From NCBI GenBank assembly GCA_017452545.1, contig JAFTME010000118.1, positions 1 through 39,044 of the forward strand: a DNA stretch of 39,044 nucleotides. Direction: 5' to 3'. Below the pieces are notes generated by a model. It made no database searches and was not told the origin of the DNA. It was given only the letters and a program-made list of their open reading frames with translations. The position numbers and the translations under genes are program-made. This document shows positions 1 to 6,271 of the stretch, one piece after another (the first letter of the stretch is position 1; each line of letters opens with the position of its first letter). This DNA is from Clostridia bacterium. GTDB lineage: Bacteria > Bacillota > Clostridia > Oscillospirales > CAG-272.

Positions 1-9
1 GATGTCCAT
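1..9 (-). CDS. 5' end of a further minus-strand gene (3 codons visible)
   Basis: A minus-strand ATG at 9-7 reads Met-Asp-Ile before the window ends. It is preceded by a perfect AGGAGG (plus-strand CCTCCT at 15-20) with a 5-base spacer, so translation initiation here is convincing. It lies 67 bases downstream of the FtsK stop on the same strand, with no terminator hairpin obvious between them, so it is probably co-transcribed with ftsK. Nothing can be said about its product. Confidence 0.6.
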
Positions 10-76
10 GGTTTCCTCCTTTTCTTGGGTGGCGCGGGGCGCGCGGCGCCGCGCTCCCCTGCTCTTTTTGTTTTAC

Positions 77-3000
77 TTATTCGTCCTGATTGAGCATCAG
101 CTCGCGGTAGGCCTCCTCGGAGATGAGGACCTCGCGGGGCTTATTGCCCGATGCTTCGCTGATAAAGCCCTTTTCCTCCATCTGGTCAAGGATCTTTGCG
201 GCTCTGCCGTAACCGACCGAGATGGCACGCTGCAGCAGCGAGGTGGAGATGCGCTTATTCTTGACGGCAACGCCGAGTGCCTCGTAGAACTTGGAGTCAA
301 GATCACCGGGAGCGTGCTCGCCCTCGTCCTCATCGCGCTCGCCGCCCTTCTTATTGCCGATCAGCTCTGCCTCACGGTCAAGGCTTGCAAGGAAGTCCTT
401 ATCGTAGGCAACGGGGTCGTTGTTGCGGCGGATAAAGTCTACGATGCGCTCGACCTCACCGTCGCTGACAAAGCAACCCTGCACGCGCAGCGGCTTGGAG
501 GAGCCGATGGGGGCGTACAGCATATCGCCTCTGCCGACCAGCTTTTCCGCACCCGCGTTATCCAAAATGGTACGCGAGTCGATCTGCGAGGTGACGGTAA
601 ATGCGATACGCGAGGGGACGTTCGCCTTGATCAGACCGGTGATAACGTCGACGGAGGGACGCTGGGTACCCAGGATCAGGTGGATACCTGCGGCTCTCGC
701 CTTTTGTGCCAGACGAACGATGGACGCCTCAACCTCGTTCTTTGCCGTCATCATCAGGTCGGCAAGCTCGTCGATGATAATGACGATATGGGGAATATAG
801 GGACGCTCGTAGCGATCCTTGACGGTTGCAGCATTGTAATCCTCGATCTTACGAACGCCGATCTGACGCATCAGCTCGTAGCGGCGCTCCATCTCCTGCA
901 CGGCAAGGTTCAATGCCCCCGCTGCGCGCTTGGAGTCACAAAGGATGGGAGCCATCAGGTGGGGGATGTCCTTATATACGCTGAACTCGACCGTCTTTGG
1001 GTCGATCATGATCAGCTTGACCTCATCCGGCTTTGCCTTATACAGCAAGCTCATGATGATGCTGTTGATACAGACGGATTTACCGGTACCCGTGGAGCCT
1101 GCGATCAGCAGGTGGGGCATTTTGGTAATGTCCATATAGACGGATATTCCGCCGACGCCCTCGCCAAGACTACAGGTCAGGCGGCTCTTACTGGAGCGGA
1201 AGGTATCGTTGTCGATCAGGCTGCGCAGATAGACGGTGCTGCGGTCCTCGTTGGGAACCTCGATACCGACAGCGTTTTTGCCGGGGATGGGGGCCTCGAT
1301 ACGGATGGCACCCGATGCCTCAAGTCCCATGGCGATATCGTCTGCCAGTGCGGCGATCTTACGCACGCGCACACCGGGCGCGGGCTTGACCTCATAGCGG
1401 GTAACGGTAGGACCTCCGACGTAGGAGACTGCCTCAACCTTGACGTCAAAGCTGCTGAGCGTGTCGCGCAGGCGGACTGCCTTACGCTGCAGCGCAGCCT
1501 CTGCGAGGGCAGAGACCTCCGGTGCCGCATCCAGCATATCGACGCGGGGGAACTGATAGGGGCGCTTGGGGATCTCCGGCTCCTTTTTGTCCTGTACCAT
1601 CTGCTCGCCGCGCATTCTTTCCTCCTCGGACAGCTTTTCGACGGCAATGGTCACGCCGCCCTCGCCCTCGATGGTCTCGACGGTCCCATCGTCCTCATCC
1701 TCTGCTGCGGGAGTCTCAGCTGCAGGCTCGTCATCGGGCAAAAATCCGCGGCGGAAGATGCCGGTCACGTCGTCGTCTGCGTCCTCCTCGGGCACGGGCT
1801 CGTCCAGATCCAACTCGATCTCGCGGTGTGCGGGATAGACTTGGGGCTCGCCGTCCTCATCCTGGGCTGCCGATTCGTCAGCTTCGGGCAGCTCGTCGGC
1901 GCGGGGAACGACGGTGGGGGTATCATCCTCAACGGGGGGCAGCTCGCGGATCACGCCGAACACGGCCTCCGCCTCCTGCTCCTCTTTCGTTTCTTTTTCT
2001 GTCACGGTGGGGGTATCCTTACGGATGAGTTCGGGAACGACGCCGCGCTCGCGGTCAAGCAATGCCTCGGTGGGATCGAAATCGTCCTCATCGGTCGTTT
2101 CGGGTTCATCTGCGGGCGGCTGCGGCTTTTTGCGGCCCTTGCCTCCCTGCTCCAGGCGATCCGAGCGCTCTGCCTCACGCAGCGCCTCTGCCTGTCGCTT
2201 TTCCTGCTCGCGGGCGGCGCGCCGCGCCTCCTTGGGATCGACGAGTGCGGGGAGAGATTCCTCCTCGTGTGCAGCGCCTCTTCTCGTCTTTTTGCTCTCT
2301 TCGGGTGCTTCCAACAGGCGCTGCTCCTCGTATGCCAATCGCTTTTGCTCCTCGCGCTCGCGGTATTCTGCGCGACGATCGGCGCGGTCACGGGCATAGG
2401 TACGCAGCATTTGCCATGCGGCTGCGGGGGTGAGTCCGACCAACAGGAGCGTAAACAGCACGATCAGCAGCACGCCGATGATAACGGTGCCGATGACGCC
2501 GAGTCCGACGTTGGCCGCATAGGCAAGCAAGCCGCCGAGGACACCTGCGCCGGCACGAAGGCTGCCTGCTGCGGTATAGAGTGCCGAGATGCTCGTCGTA
2601 TCGGGAACGTTTTCCACGCCGGCGTTGACCTGGCAGACGTGAATAACGGCGGGCAGCAGCAGCACGATCGCAGCTGCCAGCACGGCCTTGCCCGTCGGGC
2701 GATACAGCTTTTTATGACGGATCTTATTCAAGGAAAGGTAGCACATGGCGGCAGGCACAAGGTAAGCGCCGTAGCCCAGCATACCAAAGAGGAAATATTC
2801 CAGATAATAGCCGATTAGGCGGAAGGGATGCGTGTCCCTCGTCCAATCGAACTGACCGCCGCTCATGATACAGGAGAGCAGCATTTCCACGGCAAGCAGC
2901 GCGCCCAGCACAAAAATGATATAGGGCTGCAGGAAGTAGACAAGCTCGGCGGGCTTACGCGGCTCCTCTGCGGCGGCGGCTTTACCGCGGCTGCGGGCAG

Positions 3001-3400
3001 ACGCGCTCTTGGTGCTCTGCGAGGAGCGGGAGGCGGTGCTCCTACCGGAGGAGGAACGCCCGGACGAGCTGCCCGAGGCGGTCGTGCTGCGGCTGCGCGA
3101 GGATCGGGTGCGCGGTGCGGTATTGCCCTCGATCTCACCCGCAGGCGCTCCGCCGTCACCAAACAGGCTTTCGGCTACCGGCGTTTCCTCGGTGTCGTCA
3201 AAGGGCGGGATGTCGGCGTCGTTAAAGCCGTCGTACGGATCGGTCGAGCGATTTTCGACGCGGGCACGGTCGCCCGTGCTCTTTTTCCGTTTTGTCGAGG
3301 ATGTTCTGTTTTTATCGTTTTTGCCACTTGGCGCATCGCTGCCGAGTGAGCAGAGTGTGTCAAACCAATTCTTTTTCTTTTCGTTCTTTTTGTTTGCCAA
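77..3400 (-). CDS. ftsK: DNA translocase FtsK/SpoIIIE
   Basis: Membrane-anchored, ATP-driven double-stranded DNA pump that moves chromosomes through the division or sporulation septum. The 1107-residue product has a basic N-terminus, a Ser/Arg-rich low-complexity stretch (about 97-137), membrane segments at roughly 158-180, 198-222, 236-256 and 283-325, a long acidic Glu/Asp linker, then the RecA-like motor with Walker A GSTGTGKS (768-775), Walker B IIIDELADLMM, and a C-terminal winged-helix gamma domain (RISTSLLQRAISVGYGRA). I choose the TTG at 3400: AGGAG sits 7 bases upstream, and translation gives MANKKNEKKK. The ATG at 3529, 43 codons further up, has no ribosome binding site and adds an atypical leader. 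Longer than most FtsK/SpoIIIE proteins because of the N-terminal tail and linker. FtsK and SpoIIIE cannot be told apart from sequence alone. Confidence 0.95.
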   Translation of the reverse strand: MANKKNEKKKNWFDTLCSLGSDAPSGKNDKNRTSSTKRKKSTGDRARVENRSTDPYDGFNDADIPPFDDTEETPVAESLFGDGGAPAGEIEGNTAPRTRSSRSRSTTASGSSSGRSSSGRSTASRSSQSTKSASARSRGKAAAAEEPRKPAELVYFLQPYIIFVLGALLAVEMLLSCIMSGGQFDWTRDTHPFRLIGYYLEYFLFGMLGYGAYLVPAAMCYLSLNKIRHKKLYRPTGKAVLAAAIVLLLPAVIHVCQVNAGVENVPDTTSISALYTAAGSLRAGAGVLGGLLAYAANVGLGVIGTVIIGVLLIVLFTLLLVGLTPAAAWQMLRTYARDRADRRAEYREREEQKRLAYEEQRLLEAPEESKKTRRGAAHEEESLPALVDPKEARRAAREQEKRQAEALREAERSDRLEQGGKGRKKPQPPADEPETTDEDDFDPTEALLDRERGVVPELIRKDTPTVTEKETKEEQEAEAVFGVIRELPPVEDDTPTVVPRADELPEADESAAQDEDGEPQVYPAHREIELDLDEPVPEEDADDDVTGIFRRGFLPDDEPAAETPAAEDEDDGTVETIEGEGGVTIAVEKLSEEERMRGEQMVQDKKEPEIPKRPYQFPRVDMLDAAPEVSALAEAALQRKAVRLRDTLSSFDVKVEAVSYVGGPTVTRYEVKPAPGVRVRKIAALADDIAMGLEASGAIRIEAPIPGKNAVGIEVPNEDRSTVYLRSLIDNDTFRSSKSRLTCSLGEGVGGISVYMDITKMPHLLIAGSTGTGKSVCINSIIMSLLYKAKPDEVKLIMIDPKTVEFSVYKDIPHLMAPILCDSKRAAGALNLAVQEMERRYELMRQIGVRKIEDYNAATVKDRYERPYIPHIVIIIDELADLMMTAKNEVEASIVRLAQKARAAGIHLILGTQRPSVDVITGLIKANVPSRIAFTVTSQIDSRTILDNAGAEKLVGRGDMLYAPIGSSKPLRVQGCFVSDGEVERIVDFIRRNNDPVAYDKDFLASLDREAELIGNKKGGERDEDEGEHAPGDLDSKFYEALGVAVKNKRISTSLLQRAISVGYGRAAKILDQMEEKGFISEASGNKPREVLISEEAYRELMLNQDE

Positions 3401-3628
3401 AATACGTCTCCTTCTCCCGCCGGGCGGGTCGTTTTTTCTATCTTTTGAACGGCACAGCGGAAAAAGCTGCCTGCGTTGCCGAATTTTCACCGTTTGCGCC
3501 CTGTATAAGCCGCTGTGCGCTGCGCACAATAATGCTGCACCGCGACGAGCGCTGCCCGATCGGAGATTTTCGACGCCGATGGTGGGCAGTCACCGTTATA
3601 CGCGCAATGGTATAACATACCAATGTAT

Positions 3629-3657
3629 AGTATAACATTATTTTCGGATTTTTTCAA
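3629..3657 (-). promoter_or_regulatory. Sigma-A promoter for ftsK
   Basis: Read on the minus strand: TTGAAA (3657-3652), a 17-base spacer, TATACT (3634-3629). The start point would fall near 3622, leaving a leader of about 220 bases before the TTG start of ftsK. The rest of the gap between ftsK and the permease gene at 3773 holds no gene that I can support and no clear plus-strand promoter. Confidence 0.65.
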
Positions 3658-3772
3658 GGGGCAAGTCAATGTTTTCTCATTTTTCCCCGAGAAATTTTAC
3701 GACAGGCGCCGCGGGGCTGCGCGCCCATGGCTATGGGCTGCGACAAGCGACAAGCATAAAGGAGAGAGACCG

Positions 3773-4249
3773 ATGCACAAGGCACGCTTTTATTATCGCA
3801 TCGTACCGTTGCGCGTATCTCTGCTGCCGCTGCTGACCGGTATCCTTGCCGGTCTTATCAACGGACTTCTGGGAGCGGGCGGCGGTGTGATCGTGATTTT
3901 GGTGCTTGGTGCTCTTGTGCGCATCTCGGGCGGCGAGAGCGTCCCGCGCTCCGCGCTGTGCGAGGGGTACCCGACGGGCGATCGCCCGGGGGCGGCACAA
4001 AAGAGCGACATCGGTCGTGATATTCCCGCGGCTTCGCTGATGGCGATGCTGCCCGTTTCCGTCCTGTCCGCGGCGCAATACGCTGCGGCGGGGCGGCTGG
4101 AGCTCGCCTCATTTGCTCCCCTGCTGCTCCCTGCTGTGATCGGGGGCGTGCTGGGGGGCATCGCGCTGGACCGTGTGCGACTGCCGCTGCTGGAGCGGCT
4201 ATTTGCGCTCATCCTTGTGATCTCGGGTGGGCGTATGCTGCTCGGATGA
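3773..4249 (+). CDS. TSUP (TauE/SafE) family permease, N-terminal-type half protein
   Basis: Integral membrane protein of the TSUP family, whose members move sulfite, sulfonates or other small organic anions. The 158-residue product begins at ATG 3773 behind AAAGGAGAG. It shows the family's first-repeat signature GLINGLLGAGGG near residue 30, then a polar stretch, then LMAMLPVSVLSAAQYAAAGRL and two further hydrophobic helices. Family members are usually about 250 residues with two such repeats; this is one repeat. A second half-length TSUP gene follows at 4386, so the two probably form one transporter. The polar segment around residues 60-90 is longer than in family members I know. Substrate unknown. 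Confidence 0.8.
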   Translation: MHKARFYYRIVPLRVSLLPLLTGILAGLINGLLGAGGGVIVILVLGALVRISGGESVPRSALCEGYPTGDRPGAAQKSDIGRDIPAASLMAMLPVSVLSAAQYAAAGRLELASFAPLLLPAVIGGVLGGIALDRVRLPLLERLFALILVISGGRMLLG

Positions 4250-4401
4250 CGGACTCGCGTGCCGAGAATGTGGAAAAGACCGTATCGGCAAGCGTCGCCG
4301 AGGGCACGACGAGCGTTGGCGGCAGGCATACGGAGGCGCTCGAACAAAAGGATCGTAACAATAAACGGAACGGGAGGTTGACACGTTGGTTCTCGACATG
4401 A
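4246..4401 (+). CDS. Possible 51-residue hydrophilic peptide linking the two TSUP halves
   Basis: An open frame starts with an ATG that overlaps the stop of the first TSUP gene (ATGA, 4246-4249) and ends with a TGA that overlaps an ATG inside the start region of the second (ATGA, 4398-4401). It exactly fills the gap between the two permease halves. The product is polar (begins MTDSRAENVEKTVSASVAEG, ends RLTRWFST) with no membrane segment or recognisable domain. Codon third positions are G/C-rich like neighbouring genes. It has no good ribosome binding site of its own and would rely on coupling. It may be chance. Confidence 0.3.
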   Translation: MTDSRAENVEKTVSASVAEGTTSVGGRHTEALEQKDRNNKRNGRLTRWFST

Positions 4402-4778
4402 TCGCTGCGCTGATCATTGCCCTGCTTTCGGGCATGGGGATCGGCTCCGGCGGGCTTCTGGTGCTGTATCTGACGGCGATACGCGACGCGCCGCAGCTGC
4501 ACGCGCAGGGGATCAATCTCCTGTTCTTTATTTTTGCCTCGGCTGCCTCGCTGTGTATTCATCTGACGAAAAGAAAAATCCCGCTGCTGACGGTGCTGCT
4601 GATCGCGCTGGGCGGTCTTTTGGGCTCGCTTTTGGGAGCACGACTGGCGCTTGCCTTGCCGGGCGAGCTTGTCTCACGGCTGTTCGGTGCGTTTTTGGTA
4701 CTGGCGGGGGTAATGACGCTGGTGCGGAGCAGGCGAGCGCGTCGCAAAAAAATTCACAGTGCAGACATAATTGAATAG
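4386..4778 (+). CDS. TSUP (TauE/SafE) family permease, second half protein
   Basis: A 130-residue membrane protein with four hydrophobic helices and the TSUP repeat signature (LLSGMGIGSGGLLVLYL near the N-terminus, then GINLLFFIFASAASL and GALLGSLLGARLAL-like helices, here GGLLGSLLGARLAL). The C-terminus is basic (RSRRARRKK). I favour the TTG at 4386, which lies 7 bases after GGGAGG (4373-4378); the ATG at 4398 is about 20 bases from that site and would depend on coupling to the upstream frame. It complements the half protein encoded at 3773. A full-length TSUP protein is encoded separately at 31097. Confidence 0.75.
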   Translation: MVLDMIAALIIALLSGMGIGSGGLLVLYLTAIRDAPQLHAQGINLLFFIFASAASLCIHLTKRKIPLLTVLLIALGGLLGSLLGARLALALPGELVSRLFGAFLVLAGVMTLVRSRRARRKKIHSADIIE

Positions 4779-4788
4779 CGAAAAAGCC

Positions 4789-4817
4789 TTTTCAAGCAAG
4801 CGAATTTGTGCTATAAT
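4789..4817 (+). promoter_or_regulatory. Sigma-A promoter
   Basis: TTTTCA (4789-4794), 17-base spacer, TATAAT (4812-4817). Transcription would start near 4824 and meet a strong terminator 40-90 bases later, so it makes a short RNA or an attenuated leader for the lipoprotein gene at 5070. Confidence 0.55.
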
Positions 4818-4823
4818 AAAAGT

Positions 4824-4915
4824 AGCGAGCTCCTCTGCTGCACGCGACGGAGCACATCTATCGTCGCACGGCGCGGCTCTCCGCCAAAGGGGGGGCGGCG
4901 CCGTGCGGCTTTTTT
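4824..4915 (+). ncRNA. Candidate short transcript or attenuated leader
   Basis: Predicted start from the promoter at 4789-4817 to the T-run at 4910-4915, about 90 bases. Besides the terminator stem it can form a smaller GCTCC/GGAGC hairpin. No open frame with a ribosome binding site is seen in it. I do not recognise a known riboswitch or small RNA family. The lipoprotein start is about 155 bases past the terminator, so either a small RNA or regulated read-through is possible. Confidence 0.3.
4865..4915 (+). terminator. Rho-independent terminator
   Basis: Perfect 10-base-pair outer stem CGCACGGCGC (4865-4874) with GCGCCGTGCG (4898-4907), G/C-rich loop, followed by a run of six T. It ends the short transcript that starts near 4824. 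Confidence 0.75.
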
Positions 4916-5069
4916 AAAAGGCTTGACCGTTTTATATGCTTTGAACATCATAAAATTTTTAACATAAAATTTTAAATTGAGGGAACCTTTTGCATTTTAT
5001 CGCGTCTAATACGGTGCCAGGCACGCAAGTGCCGTGTTGCTTTACTTTTTATCTGAAAGGAGCTCCAAA

Positions 5070-5567
5070 ATGAAAAAGTCTTTCTCTGTACTTATTGCTC
5101 TTTTGATGTGCGTGCTGTCGATGACGGCGTGCGGCGCATTTTCTTCTCCAAACTATACCGTGCCCCCGGTCGAAGACATGGATTTTTCGCACGAACGCTA
5201 TCGCGGTGAATTTTCTTATCAGGAGTTCTTGACACGGTATGAGGACGGTATGCCGGAATGGGTGAAAAATCTGGAGGACATCGAATACGAGCAGCAGTCC
5301 CTCACGTCGGCTGCGCAGGCGCTCGATTATTTGTGCGCAGTAATGGCGGACGAAAATACGCCTGCTCCTCTGCACAGCACGGACAGAATCGTTTACGCGC
5401 TGCGCTACGATCCGGCGGAGGGTATTTGGTGTGCTGCCCTTACTACACAAGAGCGGTTGGATCGTTTCAAAAACGAGTACGGCGAGCTGGCTGTTGACGG
5501 CAGTATCGGGCCGCTGGTCTACTTCCGCAGCGATGGCAAGCTGCTGTATCTTGAGCCGCAGGAGTGA
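5070..5567 (+). CDS. Small lipoprotein of unknown function
   Basis: The 165-residue product has a lipoprotein signal peptide (MKKSFSVLIALLMCVLSMTACG) with lipobox L-S-M-T-A-C, so it should be anchored on the outer face of the membrane. The mature part is acidic and aromatic, ending in FRSDGKLLYLEPQE, and no conserved domain is recognised. The start at 5070 is preceded by AAAGGAGCTCC; an upstream in-frame extension to 5034 has no ribosome binding site. Nearest neighbours are the TSUP pair and rpsO, which give no functional hint. No clear terminator follows before the rpsO promoter. Confidence 0.75.
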   Translation: MKKSFSVLIALLMCVLSMTACGAFSSPNYTVPPVEDMDFSHERYRGEFSYQEFLTRYEDGMPEWVKNLEDIEYEQQSLTSAAQALDYLCAVMADENTPAPLHSTDRIVYALRYDPAEGIWCAALTTQERLDRFKNEYGELAVDGSIGPLVYFRSDGKLLYLEPQE

Positions 5568-5637
5568 TTGGGCGAGCTTTTTTCTCTACTATAATAAAAA
5601 ATTCACAAAAAAGTCAAAAATTAAAGTGTCAAACCCC

Positions 5638-5666
5638 TTTACAAGCATGAGCCTTTGTGTTATAAT
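5638..5666 (+). promoter_or_regulatory. Strong sigma-A promoter for rpsO-pnp
   Basis: TTTACA (5638-5643), 17-base spacer, TATAAT (5661-5666) preceded by a TG-like extension. The start point near 5673 leaves a leader of about 114 bases. Confidence 0.8.
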
Positions 5667-5672
5667 AGGTAT

Positions 5673-5786
5673 GTATGGCGTTGACCCGGGCTTCGGATCT
5701 ATGACTGCTGCAGGCAGTGCATTCACCCACCGATCTCTGAGTTTTCTGCCAACGAAATTTCTTTATTCAGAAAGGTGAATAGTATC
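5673..5786 (+). promoter_or_regulatory. rpsO 5' leader, possible S15 autoregulatory element
   Basis: The leader can form an ACTGC/GCAGT hairpin in its middle (about 5705-5719). Near the 3' end TTTCT pairs with AGAAA (around 5756-5773) right against the AAAGGTG ribosome binding site. Ribosomal protein S15 is known to repress its own mRNA through structured leaders in several bacterial groups. Whether this leader binds S15 is inference. Confidence 0.4.
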
Positions 5787-6056
5787 ATGACGATGCAGAA
5801 AGAAGAAAAGCAGGCAATTATCGCCGCTCACGCAACCCACGAGGGTGACACCGGTTCTCCCGAGGTTCAGATCGCAGTTCTTACCGCAAGAATCGCTAAT
5901 CTGACCGCACACCTCAAGACCAATCCCAAGGACTTCCACAGCCGCAGAGGTCTGCAGAAGATGGTTGGTCACAGAAGAAATCTGCTGGGCTACCTGCAGA
6001 AGGTTGACATCGAGCGCTACCGTGCGATCGTTGCTAAGCTGAACCTGAGAAAGTAA
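5787..6056 (+). CDS. rpsO: 30S ribosomal protein S15
   Basis: Primary 16S rRNA-binding protein of the small-subunit platform. The 89-residue product is the usual family length and carries the hallmark segments [26 protein letters not shown] and RRNLLGYL. The start is ATG 5787, 9 bases after AAAGGTG; a GTG four codons upstream overlaps that ribosome binding site and is rejected. It is followed by pnp, the classic rpsO-pnp order in bacteria. Confidence 0.97.
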   Translation: MTMQKEEKQAIIAAHATHEGDTGSPEVQIAVLTARIANLTAHLKTNPKDFHSRRGLQKMVGHRRNLLGYLQKVDIERYRAIVAKLNLRK

Positions 6057-6071
6057 TTTCACAGCAATTTT

Positions 6072-6124
6072 GGAGTGAGGAACACGAGGAGAACTTATGT
6101 TCTTCACTCCATTATTCTATTTTT
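6072..6124 (+). terminator. Hairpin after rpsO (partial terminator or RNase site)
   Basis: A 12-base-pair stem, GGAGTGAGGAAC (6072-6083) with GTTCTTCACTCC (6099-6110), one G-T pair, 15-base loop, followed by an A/T-rich stretch ending in five T. It may terminate part of the rpsO transcripts or, as in the enterobacterial rpsO-pnp region, act as an mRNA processing site. Confidence 0.55.
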
Positions 6125-6143
6125 CAGGTCAACTCTATCATTT

Positions 6144-6237
6144 ACGGGGGCTCCCGACGGATTTAGCAATTACTCATGCGCTTGAGGCTCAAGCGTGTGC
6201 GTAAGTGCTAACTCCCAGTCGCGGACGTATCCCCCGT
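6144..6237 (+). promoter_or_regulatory. Long-range structured leader of pnp
   Basis: Three nested pairings are visible: ACGGGGG (6144-6150) with CCCCCGT (6231-6237); TAGCA plus TAC (6164-6173) with GTA plus TGCTA (6201-6210); and an apical 9-base-pair stem ATGCGCTTG (6176-6184) with CAAGCGTGT (6190-6198). The closing stem ends 34 bases before the pnp start. In other bacteria pnp is autoregulated through a leader hairpin cut by RNase III; that role here is inferred. Confidence 0.55.
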
Positions 6238-6271
6238 GGACAATAAAAATTTTTACGGAGGAAAACAACAA

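Noticed and set aside
2..2818. Very long plus-strand open frame opposite ftsK
   Set aside because: It is the antisense shadow of a G+C-rich gene; the translation is low-complexity Leu/Gly/Asp/Cys with no domain, and the minus-strand frame has all FtsK motifs.
3401..3529. N-terminal extension of FtsK to ATG 3529
   Set aside because: No ribosome binding site at 3529, no membrane or domain signal, and a strong AGGAG sits right before TTG 3400.
4920..4960. Second promoter (TTGACC at about 4923) for the lipoprotein at 5070
   Set aside because: No acceptable -10 hexamer lies at 16-18 bases from it.
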